A stretch of DNA of 20,570 nt from SG8-41 sp032123035 (GCA_032123035.1 JAQBFV010000164.1:1-20570); one strand, 5' to 3'. Shown: positions 1 to 8,792, numbered from the stretch's first letter. Made by a program: numbers and translations. Notes: a model not told the origin generated them from the letters alone.

Positions 1-916
1 GACGTGATTCGAGGCGCGTCATGCTCACACGATTGGCCGCAAGCGGGGCCAGCAGATCGTGCATGGCACCCGGGGCGTTGCGCGTGGACATGATGAGGGA
101 GGTCTTGTCACTGCCCGATGGAGCAGCATCCTCGGGGGCGAGTACCAGAAAACGCGTGGTGTTCCTGGGCCCGTCCTCGACGTTGCGCGCCAGCAGATTG
201 AGTCGATATAGGGCCGCTGCCAACATCGGCCCGATCGCGGCTGCGCCGCGTTCGCGCGCCGCCAGCCGCGCCGCCTCCGCATTGCTGACGACTGCCACGC
301 GCTCGGCCGCCGGCAGATGGCGTGCCAGCCACTGCTGACACTGTGCAAGACTCTGTGCATGCGAATAGACCTTGCGCACGCTACTTAACCGCTTCGCGCG
401 GCTCATCAGGGACTGGCGAATCGGCAGCACGACCTCGCTGCAGACCTTCGCTGGCGTAGAGAGCAACAGATCGAGCGTGCGGCCGATGGCGCCCTCGGTG
501 GAATTCTCGACCGGCACGACACCGTAGCCGGCGGCTCCGGTCTCGACCTGGCGAAACACCTCATCAATCGATCCGCACGGAATGGCGGCCGTGAGCCCGC
601 CAAAATGCTTGGAAACCGCCTCCTGGCTGAACGTACCCGGCGGGCCGAGGTAGGCGACCGTCATCGAATCTTCGAGCGCCCGGCACGCGGAAATGATCTC
701 GGTAAAGAGGCGGGCCAACGCCGCATCGCCCAGGGGGCCACGATTGGCCCTGATTATGCGCCGCAGCACCTGCGCTTCACGCTCAGGACGGTAAGCACCC
801 CCTGCCTTGAGCCAGCCGATGCGTTGCGCCAGCCGGGCGCGTGCCGACAGCAGCTTGACGAGACGATCGTCGAGCGCGTCGATCCGGCTCCGCAGCTGTC
901 TTAAAGGCTCAGCCAT
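1..916 (-). CDS. pheA: Bifunctional chorismate mutase / prephenate dehydratase, 3' end cut by window edge
   Basis: Converts chorismate to prephenate and then to phenylpyruvate in phenylalanine synthesis (cytosolic). I translated 305 residues from the ATG at 916; the reading frame runs off the window edge. Residues 1-85 are an AroQ-type chorismate mutase helix bundle (LRQLRSRIDALDDRLVKLL). The prephenate dehydratase domain starts near residue 86 (VAYLGPPGTFSQEA) and contains VPVENSTEGAIG (135-145) and the catalytic-type TRF motif (254-256). The ACT domain then begins (NAPGAMHDLL, the GALV-like Phe-binding site), and the window ends inside the ESRP motif after ESR. About 50 C-terminal residues should be missing compared with the usual 355-365. 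It lies 85 bp after serA in the gyrA-serC-serA-pheA direction. I see no good Shine-Dalgarno; an ATG 4 bases upstream hits a stop after three codons, so 916 is the likely start. Confidence 0.95.
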   Translation of the reverse strand, partial: MAEPLRQLRSRIDALDDRLVKLLSARARLAQRIGWLKAGGAYRPEREAQVLRRIIRANRGPLGDAALARLFTEIISACRALEDSMTVAYLGPPGTFSQEAVSKHFGGLTAAIPCGSIDEVFRQVETGAAGYGVVPVENSTEGAIGRTLDLLLSTPAKVCSEVVLPIRQSLMSRAKRLSSVRKVYSHAQSLAQCQQWLARHLPAAERVAVVSNAEAARLAARERGAAAIGPMLAAALYRLNLLARNVEDGPRNTTRFLVLAPEDAAPSGSDKTSLIMSTRNAPGAMHDLLAPLAANRVSMTRLESR

Positions 917-1001
917 ACATAAGTTTGGGCAACAGACCACGGGCCGTCGGCAGCGCCCATTACACCGGAACGGTGGCTGGGGCTCCGTTCAACGTCGGCC
1001 A

Positions 1002-2186
1002 TCATTGTTCCACCGGCACATAGCGCACCGCCAGAACGCCCTCGATCCTGGAAATCTCCGCGATCACGTCAGCGGTCGCGGGGCTGTCGACGTCGACCAG
1101 CGTGTACGCCATCCCCCCTTTGGATTTGTTGAGCATATTATGAATGTTCAATCGTGCATTGCCGACCGCAGCCGATATCTGCCCGACCATCTTCGGCACA
1201 TTGGCGTTGGCAATAGCCAGGCGGAACGGTGACTCGCGTCCCATCACCACCTCGGGGAAGTTGACCGCGTTAACAATGTTACCGTTCTCGAGAAAATCGC
1301 GCACTTGGTCGACGACCATCACCGCACAGTTGTCCTCCGCTTCGCGCGTCGAGGCGCCCAGGTGCGGCAGCGCCACCACCAGCGGATGGCCGACCAGTTT
1401 TTGCGCCGGAAAGTCGCAGACGTAGCCGCGGAGGCGCTTGGCAGCGAGCCCCTCGAGGACGGCATCGTTGTCGACCACGCCGTCGCGCGAGAAGTTGAGC
1501 AGGATCGCCTCGTGTTTCATGAGCCCGATACGGTCTGCATTGATCAGGCCACGCGTGGCGTCGCCCAGCGGCACATGGACGGTGACGAACTCGCTTTCGC
1601 GGAACACTTCGTCGATACTGCGCGCCTTTCTCACCCGCGAGGACAGGCTCCATGCGGCCTCCACCGTGATCTCCGGGTCGTAGCCGAGCACGTCCATCCC
1701 GAGTTTGATCGCCGCATCGGCCACCAGGCTCCCAATCTTTCCCAGACCGATCACGCCCAGCGTGTGACGCGGCAGCTCGATTCCGGCAAACGCTTTCTTT
1801 CCGTCCTCGACCAGCCGGTCGATCGCCTTATCGTCGCCCTGCAGCCCGTCCACGAACTTCAGCGCGGGCAGCAGGTTCCGCGCAGCGATCAGCAATCCCG
1901 CGATGACGAGCTCCTTCACTGCATTGGCGTTCGCGCCCGGCGCATTGAACACCGGCACGCCGCGCTTGCTCATGCTGTCGACGGGAATGTTGTTCACGCC
2001 AGCGCCGGCGCGGCCGATCGTCTTGACCCGCGCCGGGACCTCCATTGAATGCATGTCGTGCGAGCGCACCAGGATCGCATCCGGATCCGCGACCTTGCCG
2101 CCCACGAGGTAGCGTCCCGGGGGAAAGCGCCCGAGCCCCAGCTCGGAGATCTGGTTCAGTGTCAGGATCTTGAGGGATTCAGCCAT
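1002..2186 (-). CDS. serA: D-3-phosphoglycerate dehydrogenase with C-terminal ACT domain
   Basis: Oxidises 3-phosphoglycerate to 3-phosphohydroxypyruvate with NAD+, the first step of serine synthesis. The 394-residue product has the NAD-binding GLGKIG loop (147-152), the catalytic-type Arg in NFSRDGVVD (234), the variant DFP segment (258-260), and the active-site His in PHLGASTREAEDN (275). An ACT domain fills about residues 320-394 and probably gives serine feedback. The open frame extends upstream to 2249, but homology begins at MAESLKILTL, so the ATG at 2186 is chosen. That ATG overlaps the serC stop by 8 bases (ATGGCTGA), which implies translational coupling. The gene sits between serC and pheA, so two successive serine-pathway enzymes are co-expressed. 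The length is close to E. coli SerA (410), and the C-terminal domain is complete. Confidence 0.95.
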   Translation of the reverse strand: MAESLKILTLNQISELGLGRFPPGRYLVGGKVADPDAILVRSHDMHSMEVPARVKTIGRAGAGVNNIPVDSMSKRGVPVFNAPGANANAVKELVIAGLLIAARNLLPALKFVDGLQGDDKAIDRLVEDGKKAFAGIELPRHTLGVIGLGKIGSLVADAAIKLGMDVLGYDPEITVEAAWSLSSRVRKARSIDEVFRESEFVTVHVPLGDATRGLINADRIGLMKHEAILLNFSRDGVVDNDAVLEGLAAKRLRGYVCDFPAQKLVGHPLVVALPHLGASTREAEDNCAVMVVDQVRDFLENGNIVNAVNFPEVVMGRESPFRLAIANANVPKMVGQISAAVGNARLNIHNMLNKSKGGMAYTLVDVDSPATADVIAEISRIEGVLAVRYVPVEQ

Positions 2187-3261
2187 GCTTACGCTCGAAC
2201 TGACGCATGAAATCGAGGAGAGCCTGCACGCCCGCCAGCGGCATCGCATTGTAGACCGACGCGCGCATACCGCCGACCGCCCGATGACCTTTGAGCTGGG
2301 TCAGCCCCGCGCTCTCCGCCTGCTTCAGGAACTCCGCGTCAAGCCGGTCGTTACGCAGGCGAAACGGAATGTTCATGCGCGAGCGGTCCGCCTTGGCGAC
2401 CGGTGAATGGTAGAACTCGGTCTCGTCCAGGTAGTCGTAGATAAGCCTGGCCTTCGCAACGTTCATCTCCTCCATCCGGGCAAGCCCCCCCAGCTGCTTC
2501 AGCCACTGGAATACCAGTCCGGCGATGTAGATCGCGTAAGTCGGCGGCGTGTTGATCATCGAGTCGGCCTCGGCCTGGATCTTGTAGTCGAAGATGGAGG
2601 GCGTATACGGGGCCGCTTGCCCGATCAAGTCGTCGCGAACGATCACGATGGCGAGGCCCGCCGGGCCGATGTTCTTTTGCGCGCCGGCGTAGATCAACCC
2701 GAAACGGGCGACGTCGAGCGGGCGCGAGAGGATATGGGAGGACGCATCGGCGACGAGAGGGACATCGCCGGTGTCCGGAATCCAATGAAACTCCACGCCG
2801 CCGATCGTCTCGTTTGACGTGTAATGAAGATACGCCGCTCCGGGATCGACCGTCCATTTTTCCTGTTTCGGTGCATAGGTGAACTTGGCGTCCTCCGAAC
2901 TCGCCGCGATGCTTACCTTGCAAAAGCGCCTGGCTTCAGCGATCGCCCGGGTCGACCAGTGTCCGGTATTCACGTAGCCCGCCACCGCCTTCCCCCGCAG
3001 CAGGTTCATCGGCACGGTCGAAAATTGCCCCGCCCCCCCACCGTGTAGGAACAGTACCTTGTAATTCTTCGGGATCGCCAGCAGCTCGCGAAAGTCGGCC
3101 TCGGCCTGCGCGTGGATGCCGATGAAGTCTTTGCCGCGGTGGCTCATCTCCATCACAGACACGCCGCTGCCGCGCCAGTCGAGCATCTCCGCGGCAGCCT
3201 GCTGCAGCACTGGCTCAGGGAGCGCGGCCGGGCCAGCGCCAAAATTATAAACGCGTGACAT
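2179..3261 (-). CDS. serC: Phosphoserine aminotransferase
   Basis: PLP-dependent transaminase that converts 3-phosphohydroxypyruvate plus glutamate to phosphoserine; in Proteobacteria it also serves pyridoxal phosphate synthesis. The 360-residue product matches the family length (E. coli 362). It opens with the typical VYNFGAGPAALP, has the phosphate-binding region FLHGGGAGQFS (71-81), and carries the Schiff-base lysine in YAGAQKNIGPAG (K196). The open frame extends upstream to 3309, but the ATG at 3261 fits the family and is preceded by a GGGAAG ribosome site. It starts 64 bp after gyrA and overlaps serA by 8 bases, so gyrA-serC-serA-pheA is probably at least partly one transcript. Confidence 0.96.
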   Translation of the reverse strand: MSRVYNFGAGPAALPEPVLQQAAAEMLDWRGSGVSVMEMSHRGKDFIGIHAQAEADFRELLAIPKNYKVLFLHGGGAGQFSTVPMNLLRGKAVAGYVNTGHWSTRAIAEARRFCKVSIAASSEDAKFTYAPKQEKWTVDPGAAYLHYTSNETIGGVEFHWIPDTGDVPLVADASSHILSRPLDVARFGLIYAGAQKNIGPAGLAIVIVRDDLIGQAAPYTPSIFDYKIQAEADSMINTPPTYAIYIAGLVFQWLKQLGGLARMEEMNVAKARLIYDYLDETEFYHSPVAKADRSRMNIPFRLRNDRLDAEFLKQAESAGLTQLKGHRAVGGMRASVYNAMPLAGVQALLDFMRQFERKHG

Positions 3262-3325
3262 AAAACTTCCCGTAGTGAGCGGAGCGCGAGGAACGGCAGG
3301 TCCTGCCAAGACGGCGCCCGACCGC

Positions 3326-5893
3326 TTACTGCTGCCCGTCCGCTAGCGTCTCGTCATCCCCGTCCGCCTCGACGATCGTTTCCAGCCCGGCCAGCCGCTC
3401 GCCTTCGTCGAGGTTGATCAACCGCACTCCCTGCGTGGTGCGTCCCTGCTCCCGGACCTCTCCGACACGCGTGCGGATCAGCACCCCGCCGGTGGTAATG
3501 AGCATGATCTCGTCTTCCGCGCCGACGAGCTGCGCGCCCACGAGATCGCCGTTGCGCTCGCTGCACTGTATGGCGATCATGCCTTGCGCGCCGCGCCCAT
3601 GGCGGGTGTACTCGGGCATCGGAGTGCGCTTGCCGTACCCGTTTTGCGTCGCAGTGAGGACGGACAGGCTCTCGTCACTTGAAATCAGGAGCGAGATTAC
3701 GCGCTGGCTCTTCTGCAGCCTCATCCCGCGCACCCCCGTCGCGCTCCGCCCCATCGGGCGTACCTCGTCCTCCGCGAAGCGCACCGCTTTGCCCGCGTCG
3801 GAGAACAACATGGCGTCCTGTTTGCCGTCAGTGAGCGCGACCCCGATCAGGTAATCCTCGTCGTCGAGATTGACGGCGATGATGCCCTTCGCCATCGGGC
3901 GGGAAAAGGCCGACAGCGCGGTCTTCTTTACCGTGCCGAGCGCGGTGGCCATGAACACGAAGTGCTCGTCGTCAAACTCTTTCACCGGCAGCACCGCCGT
4001 GATCTTTTCGTGCTCCATGAGGGGCACGAGGTTGACGATTGGCTTGCCGCGTGAGGCGCGGCTGCCCTGAGGCACCTCAAAGACTCTCAGCCAGTAGACG
4101 CGTCCGCGGTTCGAGAAGCACAGGATGTAATCATGGGTATTGGCGATGAAAAGCTTCTCGACGAAGTCGTCGTCCTTCGTCGTCGTCGCCTGCCGGCCGC
4201 GGCCACCACGTTTCTGCGCCCGGTAATCGGCTACCGGCTGAGACTTCATATAGCCGCCGTGCGAGAGCGTCACCACGACGTCTTCAGGCGCAATCAGGTC
4301 CTCCATGCTGAGGTCCTGGGTATGGGTCACGATCTCGCTCTTGCGCTCGTCGCCGAACCGTTCCTTCACTTCGGCCAGCTCCTGCTCGATGATCGTCGTC
4401 ACGCGCGCGGGCTTCGCCAGTACGTCGAGCAGATCGACGATCGTATCCATCGTTTCCCGATACTCGGCCACGATCTTGTCCTGCTCCAGGGCCGTGAGGT
4501 TTTGCAGCCGCATCTCGAGGATGCGCTGCGCCTGGACGTCGGAGAGCCTGTAGCCTTTGTTCTGGAGACCGAATTCTACGGAAAGCCCCTCGGGCCGGGA
4601 CACATCCCCCGCGCTGCGCGCGAGCAGGTCCTCTACCAGCTGGGAGCGCCAGAAGCGCCCCATCAGCTCGCGCTTGGCGTCGGCCGGCGTGGCCGAGCCC
4701 TTGATGAGCGCGATCACGTCATCGACATTCGAGAGTGCGACGGCGAGACCTTCGAGAACGTGTCCGCGCTCGCGCGCCTTTCGCAGCTGGAAAACCGTGC
4801 GGCGGTTTACCACTTCGCGCCGGTGGCGCAGGAACGAGTCCAGCAGCTGCCTGAGATTGAGAAGCCGCGGCTGGCCGTCCACCAGCGCAACCATGTTCAT
4901 GCCGAACGCCTCCTCCATCTGGGTTTCTTTCCACAGATTGTTGAGGATGACCTCGGCGTTTTCGCCGCGCTTGAGTTCGATGACCGCGCGCATGCCAGTC
5001 TTGTCGGATTCGTCCCGAATGTCAGAGATGCCCTCGATCCGTTTGTCGCGCACCAACTCGCCGATTCTCATGAGCAGGCTCGCCTTGTTGACCTGATACG
5101 GCAGCTCGTCGATCACGATCGAGAATCGTCCGCCCTTGTCTGCCTCCTCGAAGTGCGTGCGGGCGCGCATCACCACCCGGCCGCGGCCGGTGCGGTAGCC
5201 TTCCCTGGCGCCTCCGACCCCGTAGATAATTCCGCGCGTCGGAAAGTCGGGTGCGGGAACGATTTTGATAAGATCGTCAATCGTGGTATCCGGCTCCTTG
5301 AGCAGAAGCTGGCAGGCGTCAACCACCTCCGAAAGATTGTGAGGCGGAATATTGGTCGCCATCCCCACCGCAATGCCGGACGAGCCGTTGACCATCAGGT
5401 TCGGCACCCGCGTCGGCAAGCAGACCGGCTCCTCCTCCTTACCGTCGTAGTTCGGCACGAAATCGACCGTTTCCATGTCGATATCGGCCAGGAGTTCAGC
5501 CGTGATCCGATCGAGCCGGCACTCGGTATAGCGATACGCCGCGGGAGAGTCACCATCGACCGAGCCGAAGTTACCCTGCCCGTCGATCAGCATGTAGCGC
5601 ATGGAGAAGCTCTGCGCCATGCGCACCAGCGCCTCGTAGGTCGCGGCGTCGCCGTGAGGGTGATACTTACCCAGAACGTCACCCACCACCCGCGCACATT
5701 TGACGTAGGGACGGTTCCAGGCGTTGTTGGCCTCGTGCATCGCGAACAGGATGCGACGATGCACCGGCTTGAGCCCGTCGCGAACATCCGGGAGGGCGCG
5801 CCCCACGATTACGCTCATCGCGTAATCGAGGTAGGAGCGGCGCATCTCTTCTTCGAGACTGACGGAGAGAGTTTCCTTGGCGATCTGATCCAT
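3326..5893 (-). CDS. gyrA: DNA gyrase subunit A
   Basis: Breakage-reunion subunit of the A2B2 gyrase that introduces negative supercoils. The product is 855 residues (E. coli 875). The N-terminal winged-helix/tower region begins SLEEEMRRSYLDYAMSVIV, and the active-site tyrosine is Y122 in YRYTECRL, in register with E. coli numbering. The quinolone-resistance region reads HPHGDAATYEA, giving Ala83 and Glu87 where E. coli has Ser83 and Asp87. The C-terminal beta-pinwheel contains the GyrA box QKRGGRG at residues 560-566, which distinguishes it from ParC. The tail is acidic (DGDDETLADGQQ). The ATG at 5893 has no strong Shine-Dalgarno. A TAAAAT at 5939-5944 could be a -10 box, but it has no convincing -35. 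Confidence 0.98.
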   Translation of the reverse strand: MDQIAKETLSVSLEEEMRRSYLDYAMSVIVGRALPDVRDGLKPVHRRILFAMHEANNAWNRPYVKCARVVGDVLGKYHPHGDAATYEALVRMAQSFSMRYMLIDGQGNFGSVDGDSPAAYRYTECRLDRITAELLADIDMETVDFVPNYDGKEEEPVCLPTRVPNLMVNGSSGIAVGMATNIPPHNLSEVVDACQLLLKEPDTTIDDLIKIVPAPDFPTRGIIYGVGGAREGYRTGRGRVVMRARTHFEEADKGGRFSIVIDELPYQVNKASLLMRIGELVRDKRIEGISDIRDESDKTGMRAVIELKRGENAEVILNNLWKETQMEEAFGMNMVALVDGQPRLLNLRQLLDSFLRHRREVVNRRTVFQLRKARERGHVLEGLAVALSNVDDVIALIKGSATPADAKRELMGRFWRSQLVEDLLARSAGDVSRPEGLSVEFGLQNKGYRLSDVQAQRILEMRLQNLTALEQDKIVAEYRETMDTIVDLLDVLAKPARVTTIIEQELAEVKERFGDERKSEIVTHTQDLSMEDLIAPEDVVVTLSHGGYMKSQPVADYRAQKRGGRGRQATTTKDDDFVEKLFIANTHDYILCFSNRGRVYWLRVFEVPQGSRASRGKPIVNLVPLMEHEKITAVLPVKEFDDEHFVFMATALGTVKKTALSAFSRPMAKGIIAVNLDDEDYLIGVALTDGKQDAMLFSDAGKAVRFAEDEVRPMGRSATGVRGMRLQKSQRVISLLISSDESLSVLTATQNGYGKRTPMPEYTRHGRGAQGMIAIQCSERNGDLVGAQLVGAEDEIMLITTGGVLIRTRVGEVREQGRTTQGVRLINLDEGERLAGLETIVEADGDDETLADGQQ

Positions 5894-6496
5894 GAAAAGG
5901 CGGGGAAACGGGGCTTTGTTCAGTTACCAGAAAAAAAGATTTTACCACGCGCGCGGCCATCATCCTCACACTCATCGCGACCGCGGCATCGATCGATGCC
6001 CTCCGTCATTTTCGCAGTAACGAGCGGCTCCGCGCCGCCCGCAAGGCGATGTACGTTGCAAACCATTGAACGACGCAACCCATGCGTCGTGCGGCGCAAG
6101 AAGTCTGCGGTTAAGTCGAACTCGAGCCAGGCACCGGCACACGGCCCCGCGGAGCCGGTCTCCTAATGGTTCAAGCAGGCGGTCGATCTGCGTCCCTGAA
6201 CCGCACGCCGTGCATACCGCTCCCACGCTTCTTCACGTCAGCCAGCGCCGGCCGACCGTGGCAGCGCGTCCGCAAGCCTTCTGCCCCCCGACCCGGGTGG
6301 TCCCAACGGTCACCTGACGGCAAGCGGCCACGCCGCTGCTCGTGGAAGGCTGGTATCCCGGAATGTGACAGCCCCCCCCCGGAGGGAATTGCAGGGCTCC
6401 AAGGCACGAAACTGCCAATCCGAAGGGCCGGCGTTCCTTTTGTGCAACAGGGAAATACGCTTCTAGCTCAGAATCATGTTATGATTCCTGCATAAT
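5894..6496. other. Divergent intergenic region between gyrA and ompA-like gene, no gene supported
   Basis: This 600-bp stretch separates gyrA (minus) from the OmpA-like gene (plus). It is GC-rich, with a C-rich run near 6372-6380. Short open frames exist on both strands (for example 5972-6226 minus and 6166-6495 plus), but their arginine/proline-rich products have no recognisable domain, signal peptide or ribosome site, so I do not call them. A perfect 6-bp inverted repeat, AATCAT/ATGATT with a 3-base loop, lies at about 6473-6487 just before the probable ompA-like promoter. The gyrA promoter must also lie here, but only a weak TAAAAT (5939-5944, minus) is visible. Confidence 0.5.
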
Positions 6497-6525
6497 TTGC
6501 CTTGCGCAAATGGTTGTGATATTAG
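6497..6525 (+). promoter_or_regulatory. Probable sigma-70 promoter of the OmpA-like gene
   Basis: TTGCCT (6497-6502) and TATTAG (6520-6525) are separated by 17 bases. Each matches four of six consensus positions. The predicted start near 6532 gives a leader of about 85 bases that includes the hairpin at 6528-6546 and the strong ribosome site. This is read by eye only. Confidence 0.45.
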
Positions 6526-6527
6526 TT

Positions 6528-6546
6528 AGTTCTCAGGGAGAGAACT
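6528..6546 (+). promoter_or_regulatory. Hairpin at the start of the OmpA-like mRNA leader
   Basis: AGTTCTC and GAGAACT form a perfect 7-bp stem with the 5-base loop AGGGA. It falls at or next to the predicted transcription start. Similar 5' hairpins stabilise some abundant outer-membrane-protein mRNAs; that role is inferred here. Confidence 0.4.
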
Positions 6547-6615
6547 GAGAGCTGCTTGGTCGTATTCCGGCGGGACCCTAACATCTATCTTGCGATAACA
6601 GGAGGATCAAAAATC

Positions 6616-7326
6616 ATGAATTCAACGATCCGGTCAACTCTCATTGGCCTCGCGGCGGCAGGTGTATTGCTGCCGGGATTGGCGGCCGCTCAGGCAACGG
6701 GCGGGTACCTGACGGACACGGGGGGCGCAGAGGTCATGGCGCCAACCTCCGGTGTGTGCGTACGCACCCCACAATGGACTCCGGCACTGGCAACCGCCGA
6801 GTGCGATCCCGACCTGGTGAAAAAGCCGATGGCGGCGCCGCGAGCCGAACCGATGAAGCCCGCGCCGAAGAAGAAGGCCGCCAAGAAGAAGAAATCAAAG
6901 CCGAAGAACGTTCAGTTCAAAATCGAGCTGCAGAACCAGCCGTTCGGCAAGGCCCAGATGACCGCCGATAACAAGAAAGATGCCGATAAGTTCCTGGGCG
7001 GCATGGCCAAGGCCAACAAGCGCGCCAAACGCGGTCCGGTCAAAATCGGCGCAGTCGTCGTGACCGGGCATACCGACCGTATCGGTGGCGCGGCCTATAA
7101 CCAGAAGCTGTCCGAGCGCCGCGCGGTGGTCGTCAAGGACTACCTGATCAGCAAAGGCGTTGACCAGAAACTGATCTTCTGGGAAGGCAAAGCCTCCAAG
7201 CAGCCCATCCCGGTGACGAAGTTCTGCGACAACAAGATGAAGCGCAAGGATCTCATCGAATGTCTGGCGCCGAACCGCCGCGTCACGGTTGAGGTTGTTG
7301 GCCGCGCGCCACCGCTCAAGAAATAG
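6616..7326 (+). CDS. Exported OmpA-family peptidoglycan-binding protein
   Basis: The 236-residue protein probably links the outer envelope to peptidoglycan. Residues 1-25 are a classic signal peptide (MNSTIRSTLIGLAAAGVLL, cleavage near AAA-QA). A short region with Cys48 and Cys63 is followed by a Lys/Ala/Pro-rich linker (about 69-98, including PKKKAAKKKKSKPK). The OmpA C-terminal domain spans about 99-230, with TGHTDRIGG (150-158), NQKLSERRA (162-170) and APNRRVTVEV (218-227). A second cysteine pair (204, 216) sits in an insert typical of OmpA domains. There is no room for the 8-strand OmpA barrel, so this is the short betaproteobacterial form. The frame is open from 6556, but the ATG at 6616 is preceded by AGGAGG and begins the signal peptide. 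It has its own promoter and terminator, so it is probably monocistronic and highly expressed. Confidence 0.9.
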   Translation: MNSTIRSTLIGLAAAGVLLPGLAAAQATGGYLTDTGGAEVMAPTSGVCVRTPQWTPALATAECDPDLVKKPMAAPRAEPMKPAPKKKAAKKKKSKPKNVQFKIELQNQPFGKAQMTADNKKDADKFLGGMAKANKRAKRGPVKIGAVVVTGHTDRIGGAAYNQKLSERRAVVVKDYLISKGVDQKLIFWEGKASKQPIPVTKFCDNKMKRKDLIECLAPNRRVTVEVVGRAPPLKK

Positions 7327-7360
7327 TAGTAGTCGCGCTGATTCGAGCGTCTCGGTAACG

Positions 7361-7390
7361 AAAGGCCCTGCTTCGGCAGGGCCTTTTTAT
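7361..7390 (+). terminator. Rho-independent terminator after the OmpA-like gene
   Basis: GGCCCTGC and GCAGGGCC form a perfect stem closed by a stable TTCG tetraloop (7364-7383), followed by five Ts. It starts about 35 bases after the stop codon and ends 16 bases before mtaD, so mtaD needs its own promoter or read-through. Confidence 0.93.
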
Positions 7391-7406
7391 TTCCCGCGAA
7401 CCGGGT

Positions 7407-8723
7407 ATGGGCCAAGTCCAGGAAACCGTCGTTGAGGCCGGCTGGGTAATCCCGGTCGAGCCAGCCGAAGTCGTCCTGCGCGATCACGCCGTCGTCATTG
7501 CCGGCGACCGCATCCAGGCGATCCTGCCGTCCCGACAAGCGCGGGAACGCTATCCGGATGCCCACCGCGTGGACCTGGCCGGCCATGTCCTGATTCCGGG
7601 CCTCATCAACCTGCACACCCACGCCGCCATGGCGCTGATGCGCGGGCTCGGCGACGACCTCGGGCTCATGGAATGGCTGAACCAGCACATCTGGCCGGCT
7701 GAGATGCGCCTTGCCTCCCCAGAGTTCGTCCACGACGGCACGCTGCTGGCCTGCGCGGAAATGCTGCGCGGAGGAGTCACCTGCTTCAACGACATGTATT
7801 TCTTCCCCGAAGCCACTGCCCGCGCGGCGCTCGCTGCGGGCATGCGCGCGGCGCTTGGGATCATCGTCGTGGAATTTCGTTCGCCGTATGCAACCGACGC
7901 CCCGGACTACCTGAGCAAGGGCCTCAGCGCGCGCGATGCGCTCAAGCACGAGCCGCTGCTCTCGTTCTGTCTCGCGCCGCATGCCCCGTTCACCGTCAGC
8001 GACGCGACCTTCGAGCGCGTAGCGGTCTACGCGGACGAGCTCGATCTCCCTGTCCATATCCACGTGCACGAGACCACCGATGAAATCCACGAGAGCGTCG
8101 CAACCCACCAGGTTCGCCCGCTCCGGCGGCTGCAACGCCTGGGCCTGCTGGGCCCCAATCTGATCGCCGTGCACGCGGTGCATCTCGCGGACGACGAAAT
8201 CGCGTTGCTCGCTGAACATGCCTGCCACGTTGCGCACTGCCCCTCATCCAATCTGAAGCTGGCAAGCGGTATCGCGCCGGTGACCGCGCTGCAGGAAGCC
8301 GGCATAAATATCGGTCTCGGAACGGACGGCGCAGCGAGTAATAACCGCCTCGACGTACTCACGGAAATGCGCCTCGCCGCCCTGCTCGCCAAAGGCGCCA
8401 GTGGAAAAGCCACCACGCTGCCAGCCCATGCTTCGCTGAGGATGGCGACCCTCAATGCCGCGCGCGCGCTGGGGCTGGATGATGCCATCGGCTCACTCAC
8501 TCCCGGCAAGTTCGCGGACATGACCGCTGTCGACCTGTCCAGCCTGGAACTTTCACCGTGTTACGACCCTCTTTCCCATCTCGTCTACGTAGCGGGCCGC
8601 GAGCACGTCAGCCATGTATGGGTCAACGGGGAGCTATTGGTCGAAGGTGGTCAACTCCAGCGCCTGGATGCGAATCAGCTCACGGCCAAGGCCGCATACT
8701 GGCAGGAAAAGATCCGGGCCTAG
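7407..8723 (+). CDS. mtaD: 5-methylthioadenosine / S-adenosylhomocysteine deaminase (TRZ/ATZ amidohydrolase)
   Basis: Predicted to deaminate methylthioadenosine (a polyamine/SAM by-product) to methylthioinosine, and possibly SAH to S-inosylhomocysteine, in the cytosol. The 438-residue product has the amidohydrolase fold with metal ligands in LHTHAAM (H70, H72), HIHVHET (H219, with E222), HAVHL (H256/H259 region) and GTDGAASNN (D307). The LGDDLGLMEWL and WPAEM segments are typical of the MTA/SAH deaminase branch rather than of triazine hydrolases. In Pseudomonas aeruginosa the characterised MTA deaminase PA3170 lies next to ubiG, as here. The ATG at 7407 has no clear ribosome site. The TAG stop shares its last base with the first unit of a heptamer array. 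Confidence 0.88.
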   Translation: MGQVQETVVEAGWVIPVEPAEVVLRDHAVVIAGDRIQAILPSRQARERYPDAHRVDLAGHVLIPGLINLHTHAAMALMRGLGDDLGLMEWLNQHIWPAEMRLASPEFVHDGTLLACAEMLRGGVTCFNDMYFFPEATARAALAAGMRAALGIIVVEFRSPYATDAPDYLSKGLSARDALKHEPLLSFCLAPHAPFTVSDATFERVAVYADELDLPVHIHVHETTDEIHESVATHQVRPLRRLQRLGLLGPNLIAVHAVHLADDEIALLAEHACHVAHCPSSNLKLASGIAPVTALQEAGINIGLGTDGAASNNRLDVLTEMRLAALLAKGASGKATTLPAHASLRMATLNAARALGLDDAIGSLTPGKFADMTAVDLSSLELSPCYDPLSHLVYVAGREHVSHVWVNGELLVEGGQLQRLDANQLTAKAAYWQEKIRA

Positions 8724-8792
8724 GTTCAAGGTTCAAGGTTCAAGGTTCAAGGTTCAAGGTTCAAGGTTCAAGGTTCAAGGTTCAAGGTTTAG
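8723..8792 (+). repeat. 7-bp tandem repeat array (GGTTCAA)n after mtaD
   Basis: Nine perfect GGTTCAA units run from 8723 to 8785, followed by one variant unit (GGTTTAG). The array starts on the last base of the mtaD stop codon. The same unit recurs 11 times at 15949-16025. On the minus strand the unit reads TTGAACC. Confidence 0.97.

Noticed and set aside
4133..6166. 677-residue plus-strand open frame
   Set aside because: It lies fully antisense to gyrA apart from its last 270 bases. It is His/Arg/Val-rich with no known domain, as expected from a GC-rich shadow frame.
5972..6495. Small genes in the gyrA/ompA-like gap
   Set aside because: Frames of 84-109 codons have no ribosome site, signal peptide or domain, and their Arg/Pro-rich content is typical of chance GC-rich frames.
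7140..8237. 365-residue minus-strand open frame
   Set aside because: Antisense to mtaD and to the end of the OmpA-like gene; no domain seen.
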